This document shows positions 1-4,736 of a stretch of 5,576 bases of DNA, one piece after another; the stretch's first letter is position 1, and every line of letters begins with the position of its first letter. The stretch spans positions 1 through 5,576 of the forward strand of contig JAGXNZ010000344.1 in assembly GCA_019894655.1 (NCBI GenBank), written 5' to 3'. The notes under the pieces are model-generated. The model was not told the DNA's origin, searched no databases, and saw nothing but the letters and a program-made list of their open reading frames with translations. The translations under genes were made by a program, and so were the position numbers. This DNA comes from Promethearchaeota archaeon. GTDB taxonomy: Archaea > Asgardarchaeota > Lokiarchaeia > Sigynarchaeales > SOKP01.

Positions 1-119
1 TAATGACCGACCTGGTAAACATCTCTAGAATCGCTGAAATCATAGGTGGAAGCAGGCAAATCCAAAATTATGTCATGTCGATGTCGTTACGTCAAGTTTA
101 TAAGATGGCTGGTCTCTAA
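1..119 (+). CDS. C-terminal fragment of an unrecognised protein (partial at window start)
   Basis: Only the last 38 codons are visible: the frame is open from the left edge and ends at TAA 117-119. The other two + frames hit stops at once or within nine codons, so this is the only candidate reading frame. The visible peptide is mixed polar/hydrophobic and well balanced in composition. It has a helix-like stretch ISRIAEIIGGSRQIQNYVMS and ends in KMAGL, unlike the low-complexity peptides that AT-rich spacer gives by chance. An ATG at 3-5 is most likely an internal methionine; a free-standing 38-residue peptide cannot be excluded because the upstream sequence is missing. The strongest support for a real gene is the terminator-like palindrome and T10 run that begin 8 nt after the stop. 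I do not recognise the family. The neighbour at 258-1001 is convergent. Confidence 0.6.
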   Translation, partial: MTDLVNISRIAEIIGGSRQIQNYVMSMSLRQVYKMAGL

Positions 120-126
120 AACCGCC

Positions 127-165
127 AAAATTTATAAATTTTCCATTTTTTTTTTAATTATTTTT
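127..165 (+). terminator. AT palindrome plus oligo-T terminator after the first gene
   Basis: A perfect 16-bp palindrome AAAATTTATAAATTTT (127-142) is followed, after CCA, by ten consecutive T (146-155) and a second T5 run (161-165). Archaeal RNA polymerase terminates at T-rich tracts in the non-template strand, so this placement 8-46 nt after the stop at 119 fits a terminator for the incoming + strand gene. The A/T-only hairpin would be weak and may be incidental. Confidence 0.55.
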
Positions 166-209
166 GTTAAAAAGTGTAATCCATTATGTTGTCTAAGGCA
201 TCGAGTTCT

Positions 210-244
210 TCCCAATACTGACGAAATAAATAGGAGAATTGGGA
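210..244 (-). repeat. Inverted repeat downstream of the longin-like gene
   Basis: TCCCAAT (210-216) and ATTGGGA (238-244) form a 7-bp stem with a 21-nt loop, 13 nt past the stop codon of the - strand gene ending at 258. On that strand a short T5 tract follows only about 36 nt later (around 169-173). It may stabilise or end the transcript, but the long loop and distant T-tract make this a weak call. Confidence 0.2.
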
Positions 245-257
245 GTTATTATCGTTT

Positions 258-1001
258 TTACATTATCAGCTTCTTAAGTCTCTTTGAAAACTTTTTAGAT
301 ATTATCAAACTCGTCTCGAATGGACAATTTTTCTTGAACTGGATTATAGAAATAAAGTTGTCAATTCCTATCAAAGATAAAATACCGTATTCCTCGAGCG
401 ATATTAATTCGCTAATTCTTGAATTCCCTATTATAAATCTACTCTCTAATAACCTTATTATATCTGAAAGGACATTAGAGCTGAGGTAAGAAACGATAAT
501 TCTTCCAGTTTGAGTCAATAATGCAGACGAGATTACAAAAGAGGAAAAAGTATGAAGCTCTTTAAAGACCTCGATTAAATCCTTTTGAATTTCTTCTGAA
601 ACTAGCTTCTTACTTTCAATTATTTCATCTACATTTTTCTCGAAATTTTGATAGATCGAAACTTCGCCATTAAAATTATCCATTAAGTCTCTCACATCAA
701 ACTCATATAGAAATTCGCTTTTAATTTTCCGTAACTGGTTTCTTAGCTCTACAAGATTATCAGTTCTATCGCTAAATAGAGCAAACATGAGCTCACTGGA
801 GTTGGCTTTCTCTACTTCAAAGATAAATCGAAATGGTCCAACTTCAATTTCAGATAATTCTTTAGTTTTCAAAGTTTGTTTAACAAATGAGAAAATTGCG
901 CTTAAAAAGCTACTTGTGAGTTTAATGTCAAAAATTTCCTCATAAGTTTTATAAAAAAGTAGTTCGCCCGTTGATTTCATGATGAAGATATTTTTAATCA
1001 T
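258..1001 (-). CDS. Longin-like / roadblock-like two-domain protein
   Basis: 247 residues, soluble, with no signal peptide or membrane helix. The N-terminus (about 1-130) opens with MIKNIFIMKSTGELLFYKTY, the strand-turn-strand start typical of longin-type domains (SNARE N-termini, adaptin sigma/mu subunits, TRAPP and Asgard longin proteins). A charged helical linker (about 84-150) follows. The C-terminal part (about 155-247) again has a profilin-like/roadblock-like pattern: SALLTQTGRIIVSYLSS strand-turn-strand, a helix, then EEYGILSLIGIDNFISIIQF. In eukaryotes such folds act as platforms for small GTPases on membranes; Asgard genomes encode many. The start is chosen because the longin strand begins at once after this methionine. 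There is no clear Shine-Dalgarno; the leader just before ATG reads CTTTGAGTTCTA. The fold assignments come from pattern, not from a profile search. The partner and pathway are unknown. Confidence 0.72.
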   Translation of the reverse strand: MIKNIFIMKSTGELLFYKTYEEIFDIKLTSSFLSAIFSFVKQTLKTKELSEIEVGPFRFIFEVEKANSSELMFALFSDRTDNLVELRNQLRKIKSEFLYEFDVRDLMDNFNGEVSIYQNFEKNVDEIIESKKLVSEEIQKDLIEVFKELHTFSSFVISSALLTQTGRIIVSYLSSNVLSDIIRLLESRFIIGNSRISELISLEEYGILSLIGIDNFISIIQFKKNCPFETSLIISKKFSKRLKKLIM

Positions 1002-1039
1002 TAGAACTCAAAGAAAATAAGGTTAATAACTCTAAAATT

Positions 1040-1104
1040 AAGATGTTATATTCTTTTAATAAAAGTTTAGGCTTAAAAATTCTTGTATAAATCATTCTAA
1101 TGAT
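1040..1104 (-). promoter_or_regulatory. Candidate promoter region for the longin-like gene
   Basis: The 185-nt spacer 1002-1186 has no gene. Read on the - strand it holds two TATA-like elements: TTTATAC (around 1084-1090), preceded by an A-rich BRE-like stretch, and GAATATAAC (around 1043-1051). The second would place a start site near 1020 and give a leader of about 20 nt. A small palindrome ATCATT-CT-AATGAT (1091-1104) lies directly upstream of the first TATA and could be an operator. In DNA this AT-rich, such matches are common. Confidence 0.3.
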
Positions 1105-1145
1105 GTAAAACCAATAAAATTCCGCTTTTTTTTTCTCAAGCTAGA

Positions 1146-1168
1146 AACAGCTAAAATTTAATGCTGTT
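1146..1168. repeat. Short inverted repeat just after the Spt5 gene
   Basis: AACAGC (1146-1151) and GCTGTT (1163-1168) form a 6-bp stem with an 11-nt AT loop, about 20 nt past the Spt5 stop. The neighbouring tract at about 1125-1134 is T-rich on the + strand, therefore A-rich in the Spt5 transcript, so this is not a conventional terminator for Spt5. It may be a 3'-end structure or chance. Confidence 0.2.
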
Positions 1169-1186
1169 CTACGGCAACTTTTTATG

Positions 1187-1957
1187 CTAAAATCCATCGA
1201 ATTTAGCCCATTCATCGTCGTCGTCGATTTCCTCTTCATCTTCATGAAGATCCTCAGAATTCTCTGCCTTTACACCTTCAACTGATTCTTCATCAAGTTC
1301 ATCATATTCATCGTCAAAACTTATAGCTTTATCTAAATCCACAGCTACTTGTTCATCTCTTAATTGAATTTCTGGGATGGGTTCTTCTTTCGATTTTTTC
1401 TTTTCAACTAATTTGAGGTAATCGCCGTGAATTTTAATTGTAATAGGAGTTTCTTCTTGTAGAAGTCGTACCACTACTTCTTCGCTACTAGATGTATCGT
1501 GCGGCATGCGCATAACGATCGCTCTTGAACCTTCGAATACACCACTTATTATTTCAACGGTATCACCTGATTCTAAATATTCGGTGACACTTCTAGGTAG
1601 TAAAACGTGTTTTAACTCGTTTAGATCAATATTTTGGACGATTCGTCCTTTAATGTGAGGTATTCCTTGTACAGCAATTTGAACGGATCTCTTTTGAGGT
1701 GCTTCAAAAAACACATAACCGGGTAATAAAGGAGATACAAGCATTGCCCTAATATCGGGAACGACATCTAAAATTTTAAACCTGTAAAAAATTTGTCGTA
1801 ATATGTTACTTTCTTGGTTGATCGTAGTTCTCACTGCAAAAAGTGTCGTAGAAGGCTCGTCATCTTCAAGATCATTGATTTCTGTCACAACTAAGTCTTC
1901 ATCTATCTCTAATTCTTCTTCTTTATTGTTTTCAAGCTGGTCCTCTTGATCCACCAT
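1187..1957 (-). CDS. spt5: Transcription elongation factor Spt5 (NusG family) with acidic N- and C-terminal extensions
   Basis: 256 residues; archaeal Spt5 is usually about 150. The NGN domain (about 38-121) carries the characteristic LLPGYVFFEA (77-86), the face that binds the RNA polymerase clamp and Spt4. The KOW domain (about 130-185) shows SGDTVEIISGVFEGSRAIV. With Spt4 this factor closes the polymerase cleft and promotes processive elongation; the KOW can contact the ribosome. Outside the core are an N-terminal acidic segment (1-37, 17 Asp/Glu, one Lys) and a C-terminal acidic tail (201-256, 27 Asp/Glu, three Lys) ending DDDDEWAKFDGF. An acidic N-terminus recalls eukaryotic Spt5, but the C-terminal repeats of eukaryotic Spt5 are absent and there is a single KOW. 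The start ATG is preceded by AAGTGAG as a weak Shine-Dalgarno. The 181-nt gap from aIF1A suggests its own promoter. The family is certain; the function of the tails is not known. Confidence 0.95.
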   Translation of the reverse strand: MVDQEDQLENNKEEELEIDEDLVVTEINDLEDDEPSTTLFAVRTTINQESNILRQIFYRFKILDVVPDIRAMLVSPLLPGYVFFEAPQKRSVQIAVQGIPHIKGRIVQNIDLNELKHVLLPRSVTEYLESGDTVEIISGVFEGSRAIVMRMPHDTSSSEEVVVRLLQEETPITIKIHGDYLKLVEKKKSKEEPIPEIQLRDEQVAVDLDKAISFDDEYDELDEESVEGVKAENSEDLHEDEEEIDDDDEWAKFDGF

Positions 1958-2004
1958 TTTTTCTCACTTCTTTCTTATTTGAATTGTCTAAATTTAGAAT
2001 GCTT

Positions 2005-2060
2005 TAATATTGATTTCGTAAAAAAGTAGTTTAATGTATAAAAGAAATTCTAAATTATAA
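2005..2060 (-). promoter_or_regulatory. Candidate Spt5 promoter region with a bidirectional TATA-like box
   Basis: On the - strand CTTTTATAC (about 2036-2044) would give a leader of roughly 55 nt for Spt5; AATATTAAAG (about 2003-2012) is a nearer alternative. The first element reads GTATAAAAG on the + strand and is equally good in that direction. A T6 run on the - strand (2020-2025) may mark the end of the aIF1A transcript. No start site can be fixed from sequence alone. Confidence 0.3.
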
Positions 2061-2072
2061 AATTTTGCTTTT

Positions 2073-2097
2073 GAAGGAGATTTTTGCTATGATAGCA
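2073..2097 (+). other. Antisense-facing Shine-Dalgarno and start codon in the aIF1A-Spt5 spacer
   Basis: GAAGGAGAT (2073-2081) is a near-perfect Shine-Dalgarno, 9 nt from ATG 2089-2091, and TATAAAAG lies at 2037-2044, about 50 nt upstream of that ATG. The frame it opens is 155 codons long but from 2139 on runs wholly antisense to aIF1A and looks like a shadow (hydrophobic, no recognisable motif). The ATG sits in the centre of an imperfect hairpin TGCTAT-G-ATAGCA (2085-2097). I annotate the signal only and do not claim a protein. Confidence 0.25.
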
Positions 2098-2138
2098 GGA
2101 TCCTCACTATTGAATCAATCTTATCAATTTATTAATTT

Positions 2139-2519
2139 CTATAATGGCATGTTATTTATATCCAATATTTCAGGAATTCTTCTGTTTCTCTCGAGCCAGG
2201 ATATTTCTGCGTTAGTATATCTCCAAGTTATTTCGCATTTTCCTGGTTTATCTGCGACTTCTGTTTCCCAATCCCATGGAGACACTATAACTAGGTCACC
2301 TTTTCTTATCCAAACGCGTTTTTTAATTTTACCGCGAATTCTACCAACTCGGTGCTTACCATCCTCGCAAAATACGCCCATCCGTTCATTCCCATATATA
2401 TCAATGATTCTACCAAACATTTCTCCTATCCTTTTAGTGGGAAATTTAACACGCGTGACGGGTGGTGGAATATATGGTCCTTTGCCTCTCTTCACTTGCT
2501 TTCCTTTTTTTTTTGCCAT
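2139..2519 (-). CDS. eif1A: Translation initiation factor 1A (aIF1A)
   Basis: 126 residues, slightly longer than the usual 100-115 for archaeal aIF1A. It binds the A site of the small ribosomal subunit and helps start-codon selection together with aIF1; it is the homologue of bacterial IF1 and eukaryotic eIF1A. Visible are a basic N-terminal tail (1-27, MAKKKGKQVKRGKGP), then the S1-like OB fold (about 32-95). The OB fold includes GRIRGKIKKRVWIRKGDLVIV and the family signature SPWDWETE, followed by KCEITWRYT and the helical ending EISWLERNRRIPEIL. A TTG five codons upstream would also open the frame, but the Shine-Dalgarno GAAGGA (2532-2527 on this strand) lies 7 nt before ATG 2519 and overlaps that TTG, so ATG 2519 is the start. 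The cupin gene ends 30 nt upstream on the same strand, suggesting co-transcription. Family assignment is secure. Confidence 0.96.
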   Translation of the reverse strand: MAKKKGKQVKRGKGPYIPPPVTRVKFPTKRIGEMFGRIIDIYGNERMGVFCEDGKHRVGRIRGKIKKRVWIRKGDLVIVSPWDWETEVADKPGKCEITWRYTNAEISWLERNRRIPEILDINNMPL

Positions 2520-2526
2520 GATTTTT

Positions 2527-2532
2527 TCCTTC
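2527..2532 (-). promoter_or_regulatory. Shine-Dalgarno site that fixes the aIF1A start
   Basis: GAAGGA on the - strand, 7 nt before ATG 2519. Because the upstream TTG at 2534-2532 overlaps it, this site argues for the 126-residue form and against a 131-residue TTG-started form. It is one of very few clear ribosome-binding sites on the coding strands here. Confidence 0.7.
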
Positions 2533-2549
2533 AAACAATGTGTACAATA

Positions 2550-2885
2550 TTAGTATTTATCATCGGGTTTATAATCACCCTTAATAAAAACAATTTTTAT
2601 ACGTTTTTGAGAATCGTTCCGAATATTATGCATTTCTTTTGGTTCCACCAAGAATACACTTCCCTCTAAAGCAGCGAATTCTTTGTCATTTACAATCATA
2701 ACACCATCACCCTTAACGAAATAAAATGTTTCATCAAGTAGATTGTGCCCGTGAGCCTTTTCAGCCATTTTTTCTCCAGGTTTTAATAAAATTAATCCCC
2801 AATCTATACTCGGCCCGCGCATCAGATACTTAACGCCGGATTCTCCTCCTCTGTATTGAAAGTCTTTTTCATTTATGTGTTTCAT
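2550..2885 (-). CDS. Small single-domain cupin (Cupin_2 type) metal-binding protein
   Basis: 111 residues, one beta-barrel cupin and nothing else. Cupin motif 1 gives H45, H47 and E52 (KAHGHNLLDETFYFVKGDG); motif 2 gives H86 followed by N90 (GSVFLVEPKEMHNIRN). All four expected metal ligands are therefore present, and the protein should bind a divalent metal. Small cupins of this type include isomerases, dioxygenases, sugar-binding and regulatory proteins; nothing here shows the substrate. The start ATG 2885 has no Shine-Dalgarno, and an AT-rich TATA-like element about 23 nt upstream would fit a leaderless or nearly leaderless mRNA. The gene lies 30 nt upstream of aIF1A on the same strand and is divergent from the alcohol dehydrogenase, with which it shares a 100-nt promoter region. 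A metabolic link to that enzyme is possible but unproven. Confidence 0.88.
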   Translation of the reverse strand: MKHINEKDFQYRGGESGVKYLMRGPSIDWGLILLKPGEKMAEKAHGHNLLDETFYFVKGDGVMIVNDKEFAALEGSVFLVEPKEMHNIRNDSQKRIKIVFIKGDYKPDDKY

Positions 2886-2985
2886 TTTTTACTAACAAAC
2901 CTATATCTTATTTACTAAAAACAAATTATCTAAATTAAATTAAGTTAAAAATCTTATTAATTTAAATTCTCAGTAGGCTAGTAGA
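2886..2985. promoter_or_regulatory. Divergent promoter region between cupin and alcohol dehydrogenase
   Basis: This 100-nt spacer is almost entirely A/T. On the + strand AATTTAAAT (2959-2967) is centred about 22 nt before the dehydrogenase ATG at 2986. On the - strand AAATAAGATATAGG (about 2901-2914) is centred about 23 nt before the cupin ATG at 2885. Archaeal TATA boxes lie about 25 nt upstream of the start site, so both genes could yield leaderless transcripts, which agrees with the absence of a Shine-Dalgarno before either. The exact boxes are uncertain in such AT-rich sequence. Confidence 0.4.
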
Positions 2986-4173
2986 ATGGTCTCAAATTTT
3001 AGATTTGCAAGCATACCTAACATAATATTTGGAGCCGGTAAACTTAGCGAATTATACGATATTATCGCAAATTTCGGAAAAAATGTGTTGTATGTGATCG
3101 GAGATTCATCGCTTAAGGCATCGGGAAAATGGGATGAAATAACAAGCGAAATGCTCAGAAGAACCATTAATTTCTATTCAATATCAATCACTGGAGAACC
3201 TACCCCCACCTTAATAGATGAAGTTGTTAAGAAATTTAGAAAAGATAATATAGATTTAATTATTGGGATAGGGGGTGGTAGTGTTATTGATGCTGGAAAA
3301 GCAATTTCAGCGATGATTCCTAAAAACAATTCAATCAAGGAATATATTGAGGGCTTTGGAGATAAAATACACGATGGAAAAAAAATTCCGTACATCGCCA
3401 TTCCTACTACTTCAGGAACAGGTAGCGAAGCTACAAAAAACGCTGTTATAACTGAGGTTGGTTCTGAAGGATTTAAAAAATCGTTACGACACGATAATTT
3501 GATCCCAAATTATGCTATAGTGGATCCTAAACTCGTTGTATCTTGTCCACCTTCAATTACTGCAGCTTGCGGAATGGATGCTTTCACACAGTTGCTAGAA
3601 GCATACGTCTCTCCTCGTTCAAGTCCTGTAACTGATGCGTTAGCGTATAGTGGAATCAAACAAATAAAAGATAATCTAATCCCCGTTTACAGCTATAAAT
3701 CTTCAGACTTGAAAACACGATCTGCCATGGCCTATGGCTCTTTAGTCTCCGGTATCGTCCTTGCAAACGCTGGATTGGGAATTGTCCACGGATTAGCATC
3801 TTCAATAGGTGGAATGTTTAATATTCCTCACGGAACAGTATGCGGAACGCTGCTTGCTGAAAGCACAAAAATGAATGTGAAGCGATTAGAGCAAATTGGT
3901 AATGATGGTGAGCATGGGTTAATGAAGTATGCAATAATCGGAGCATTAATAACTGGTAAAGGTTTCGAAGCAAATAAAGATGTGTCATATTATTGTTCAG
4001 TTCTTTGTGAAACTTTGGAAAATTGGACCAGACAATTAAACACTGATCGTCTAGGTAAGTATGGGATCACTACTAAAGACATTGATAATATTGTAGAAAG
4101 AACGGGATTAAAAAATAATCCAGTTCGCCTCACTTCTGAAGATATAAAAGAAATAGTAATAAATCGGATATAA
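2986..4173 (+). CDS. Iron-containing (group III) alcohol dehydrogenase family protein
   Basis: 395 residues, full length for the family. The N-terminal Rossmann-like dinucleotide-binding half includes GIGGGSVIDAGKAIS (94-108) and IPTTSGTGSEAT (139-150). The C-terminal helical metal-binding half includes GMDAFTQLLEAYVSPRSSP (196-214) and IVHGLASSIGGMFNIPHG (266-283). By alignment with E. coli FucO, the metal ligands map to D198, Q202 (where FucO has His), H268 and H282; the FucO active-site His near 272 is Ser. The DAFTQ form is, as I recall, shared by a subfamily of bacterial and archaeal Fe-ADHs, so this is probably not decay. The enzyme should interconvert an alcohol and a carbonyl with NAD(P); the substrate is unknown. 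There is no Shine-Dalgarno before ATG 2986 and a TATA-like box about 22 nt upstream. The gene is monocistronic, divergent from the cupin and convergent with the PIN gene. Confidence 0.92.
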   Translation: MVSNFRFASIPNIIFGAGKLSELYDIIANFGKNVLYVIGDSSLKASGKWDEITSEMLRRTINFYSISITGEPTPTLIDEVVKKFRKDNIDLIIGIGGGSVIDAGKAISAMIPKNNSIKEYIEGFGDKIHDGKKIPYIAIPTTSGTGSEATKNAVITEVGSEGFKKSLRHDNLIPNYAIVDPKLVVSCPPSITAACGMDAFTQLLEAYVSPRSSPVTDALAYSGIKQIKDNLIPVYSYKSSDLKTRSAMAYGSLVSGIVLANAGLGIVHGLASSIGGMFNIPHGTVCGTLLAESTKMNVKRLEQIGNDGEHGLMKYAIIGALITGKGFEANKDVSYYCSVLCETLENWTRQLNTDRLGKYGITTKDIDNIVERTGLKNNPVRLTSEDIKEIVINRI

Positions 4174-4197
4174 TTTTCTTCTAATTCAGAATAGCTA

Positions 4198-4239
4198 TCA
4201 TTTATCTTCAAATTTGAAGATATTTAATATTATAAATGA
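4198..4239. repeat. Perfect 20-bp palindrome nested with an outer inverted repeat, between convergent genes
   Basis: TATCTTCAAATTTGAAGATA (4203-4222) is a perfect 20-bp palindrome. A second pair, TCATTTAT (4198-4205) and ATAAATGA (4232-4239), brackets it and overlaps it slightly. The site begins 25 nt after the dehydrogenase stop (4173) and lies downstream of the - strand PIN gene, so a bidirectional transcript-end structure is one explanation. A protein-binding palindrome is another. A short TTTTCTT tract directly after the dehydrogenase stop (4174-4180) is a weak terminator on its own. Confidence 0.45.
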
Positions 4240-4273
4240 ACTTTAACAGTAGGCAAAATATCTTATAATAAAG

Positions 4274-4287
4274 GATTAGCACTAATC
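4274..4287 (-). repeat. Small inverted repeat overlapping the PIN gene stop codon
   Basis: GATTAG (4274-4279) and CTAATC (4282-4287) flank CA; the right arm contains the TAG stop of the - strand gene. On that strand the hairpin is followed by CTTTATTAT, a modest T-rich stretch. It could contribute to 3'-end formation, but it is short and its loop very tight. Confidence 0.25.
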
Positions 4288-4713
4288 AAAAGAAAGATAC
4301 TTTTTCTGGCGAAGAAATATAGTACTGAAACCAATTTTTCTCACTTTTCTACGTAGATCTGCATCATTAGACGCTAAATAGACTCTAATCTCTTTTCCTT
4401 TTAAGTTTTGACAGTTTCTTACTAAAAAATCATCCGTAGATTCCCCATTTGATTTTGTGAGCTGGTTGTAAACAATATTATATTTTTCATAATTATTCTC
4501 TAAATATGAAAGGCCAGAGTTTAAGTTCATAATAAACTTTGTAGCGTTTGGTTCTCTAAGCCTTTTAGCTTGTAACTCATCTAAAATTTGCTTAAAAAGA
4601 ATGAAAACAGTGCGCCCCTCTAACCTACTATCTATATCATATAGATAATCAATTTTAAACTGAAATGGAAGTAATATGAAGTTCGCATCAATTACGATAA
4701 GATTTTCTAACAT
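4282..4713 (-). CDS. PIN-domain protein, Fcf1/Utp24- or VapC9-like putative ribonuclease
   Basis: 143 residues, a single PIN domain. The N-terminus NLIVIDANFILLPFQFKIDY carries the first catalytic Asp (D9) in the form seen in archaeal Fcf1-like PIN proteins. E46 (ILDELQ), D94/D95 (ESTDDFLV) and D117/D119 (LASNDADLRRKVRKIGFSTI) supply the remaining acidic cluster that binds Mg/Mn, so the nuclease site appears intact. In eukaryotes Fcf1/Utp24 cleaves pre-18S rRNA; archaeal relatives are thought to act in rRNA maturation, while VapC proteins are toxins. No antitoxin-like small gene is adjacent, which favours a processing enzyme over a toxin-antitoxin pair. The start ATG is 23 nt after the stop of a small GTPase gene on the same strand with no Shine-Dalgarno between, so the two are probably one transcript. 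The RNA target is not known. Confidence 0.85.
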   Translation of the reverse strand: MLENLIVIDANFILLPFQFKIDYLYDIDSRLEGRTVFILFKQILDELQAKRLREPNATKFIMNLNSGLSYLENNYEKYNIVYNQLTKSNGESTDDFLVRNCQNLKGKEIRVYLASNDADLRRKVRKIGFSTIFLRQKKYLSFD

Positions 4714-4736
4714 TATTTCATAAATATGTTAAAAAA

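Noticed and set aside
46..489. 147-codon + strand open frame over the first spacer and the 3' end of the longin-like gene
   Set aside because: It lies largely antisense to a gene with recognisable domains, runs through the T10 terminator tract, and its peptide is low-complexity Phe/Ile-rich without motifs.
1091..1170. Possible C/D-box small RNA (ATGATGT near 1099)
   Set aside because: The C-box match is imperfect and no D box (CTGA) or internal C'/D' pair follows at a suitable distance.
2065..2553. 162-codon + strand frame antisense to aIF1A
   Set aside because: Mirror of a highly conserved gene; no domain or codon-like character. Only its upstream SD/ATG signal is kept as a finding.
2352..2669. 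105-codon + strand frame across the aIF1A start and cupin end
   Set aside because: Overlaps two well-supported - strand genes and has no recognisable motif.
2970..3401. Two - strand frames inside the alcohol dehydrogenase
   Set aside because: Shadows of the dehydrogenase; peptides carry no family signature.
3990..4211. 73-codon - strand frame over the dehydrogenase 3' end
   Set aside because: Antisense shadow; the C-terminus of the dehydrogenase matches the family to its end.
4282..4713. VapC toxin of a toxin-antitoxin pair
   Set aside because: The adjacent same-strand gene is a full GTPase and not a small DNA-binding antitoxin; the N-terminal motif is closer to Fcf1-like archaeal PIN proteins.
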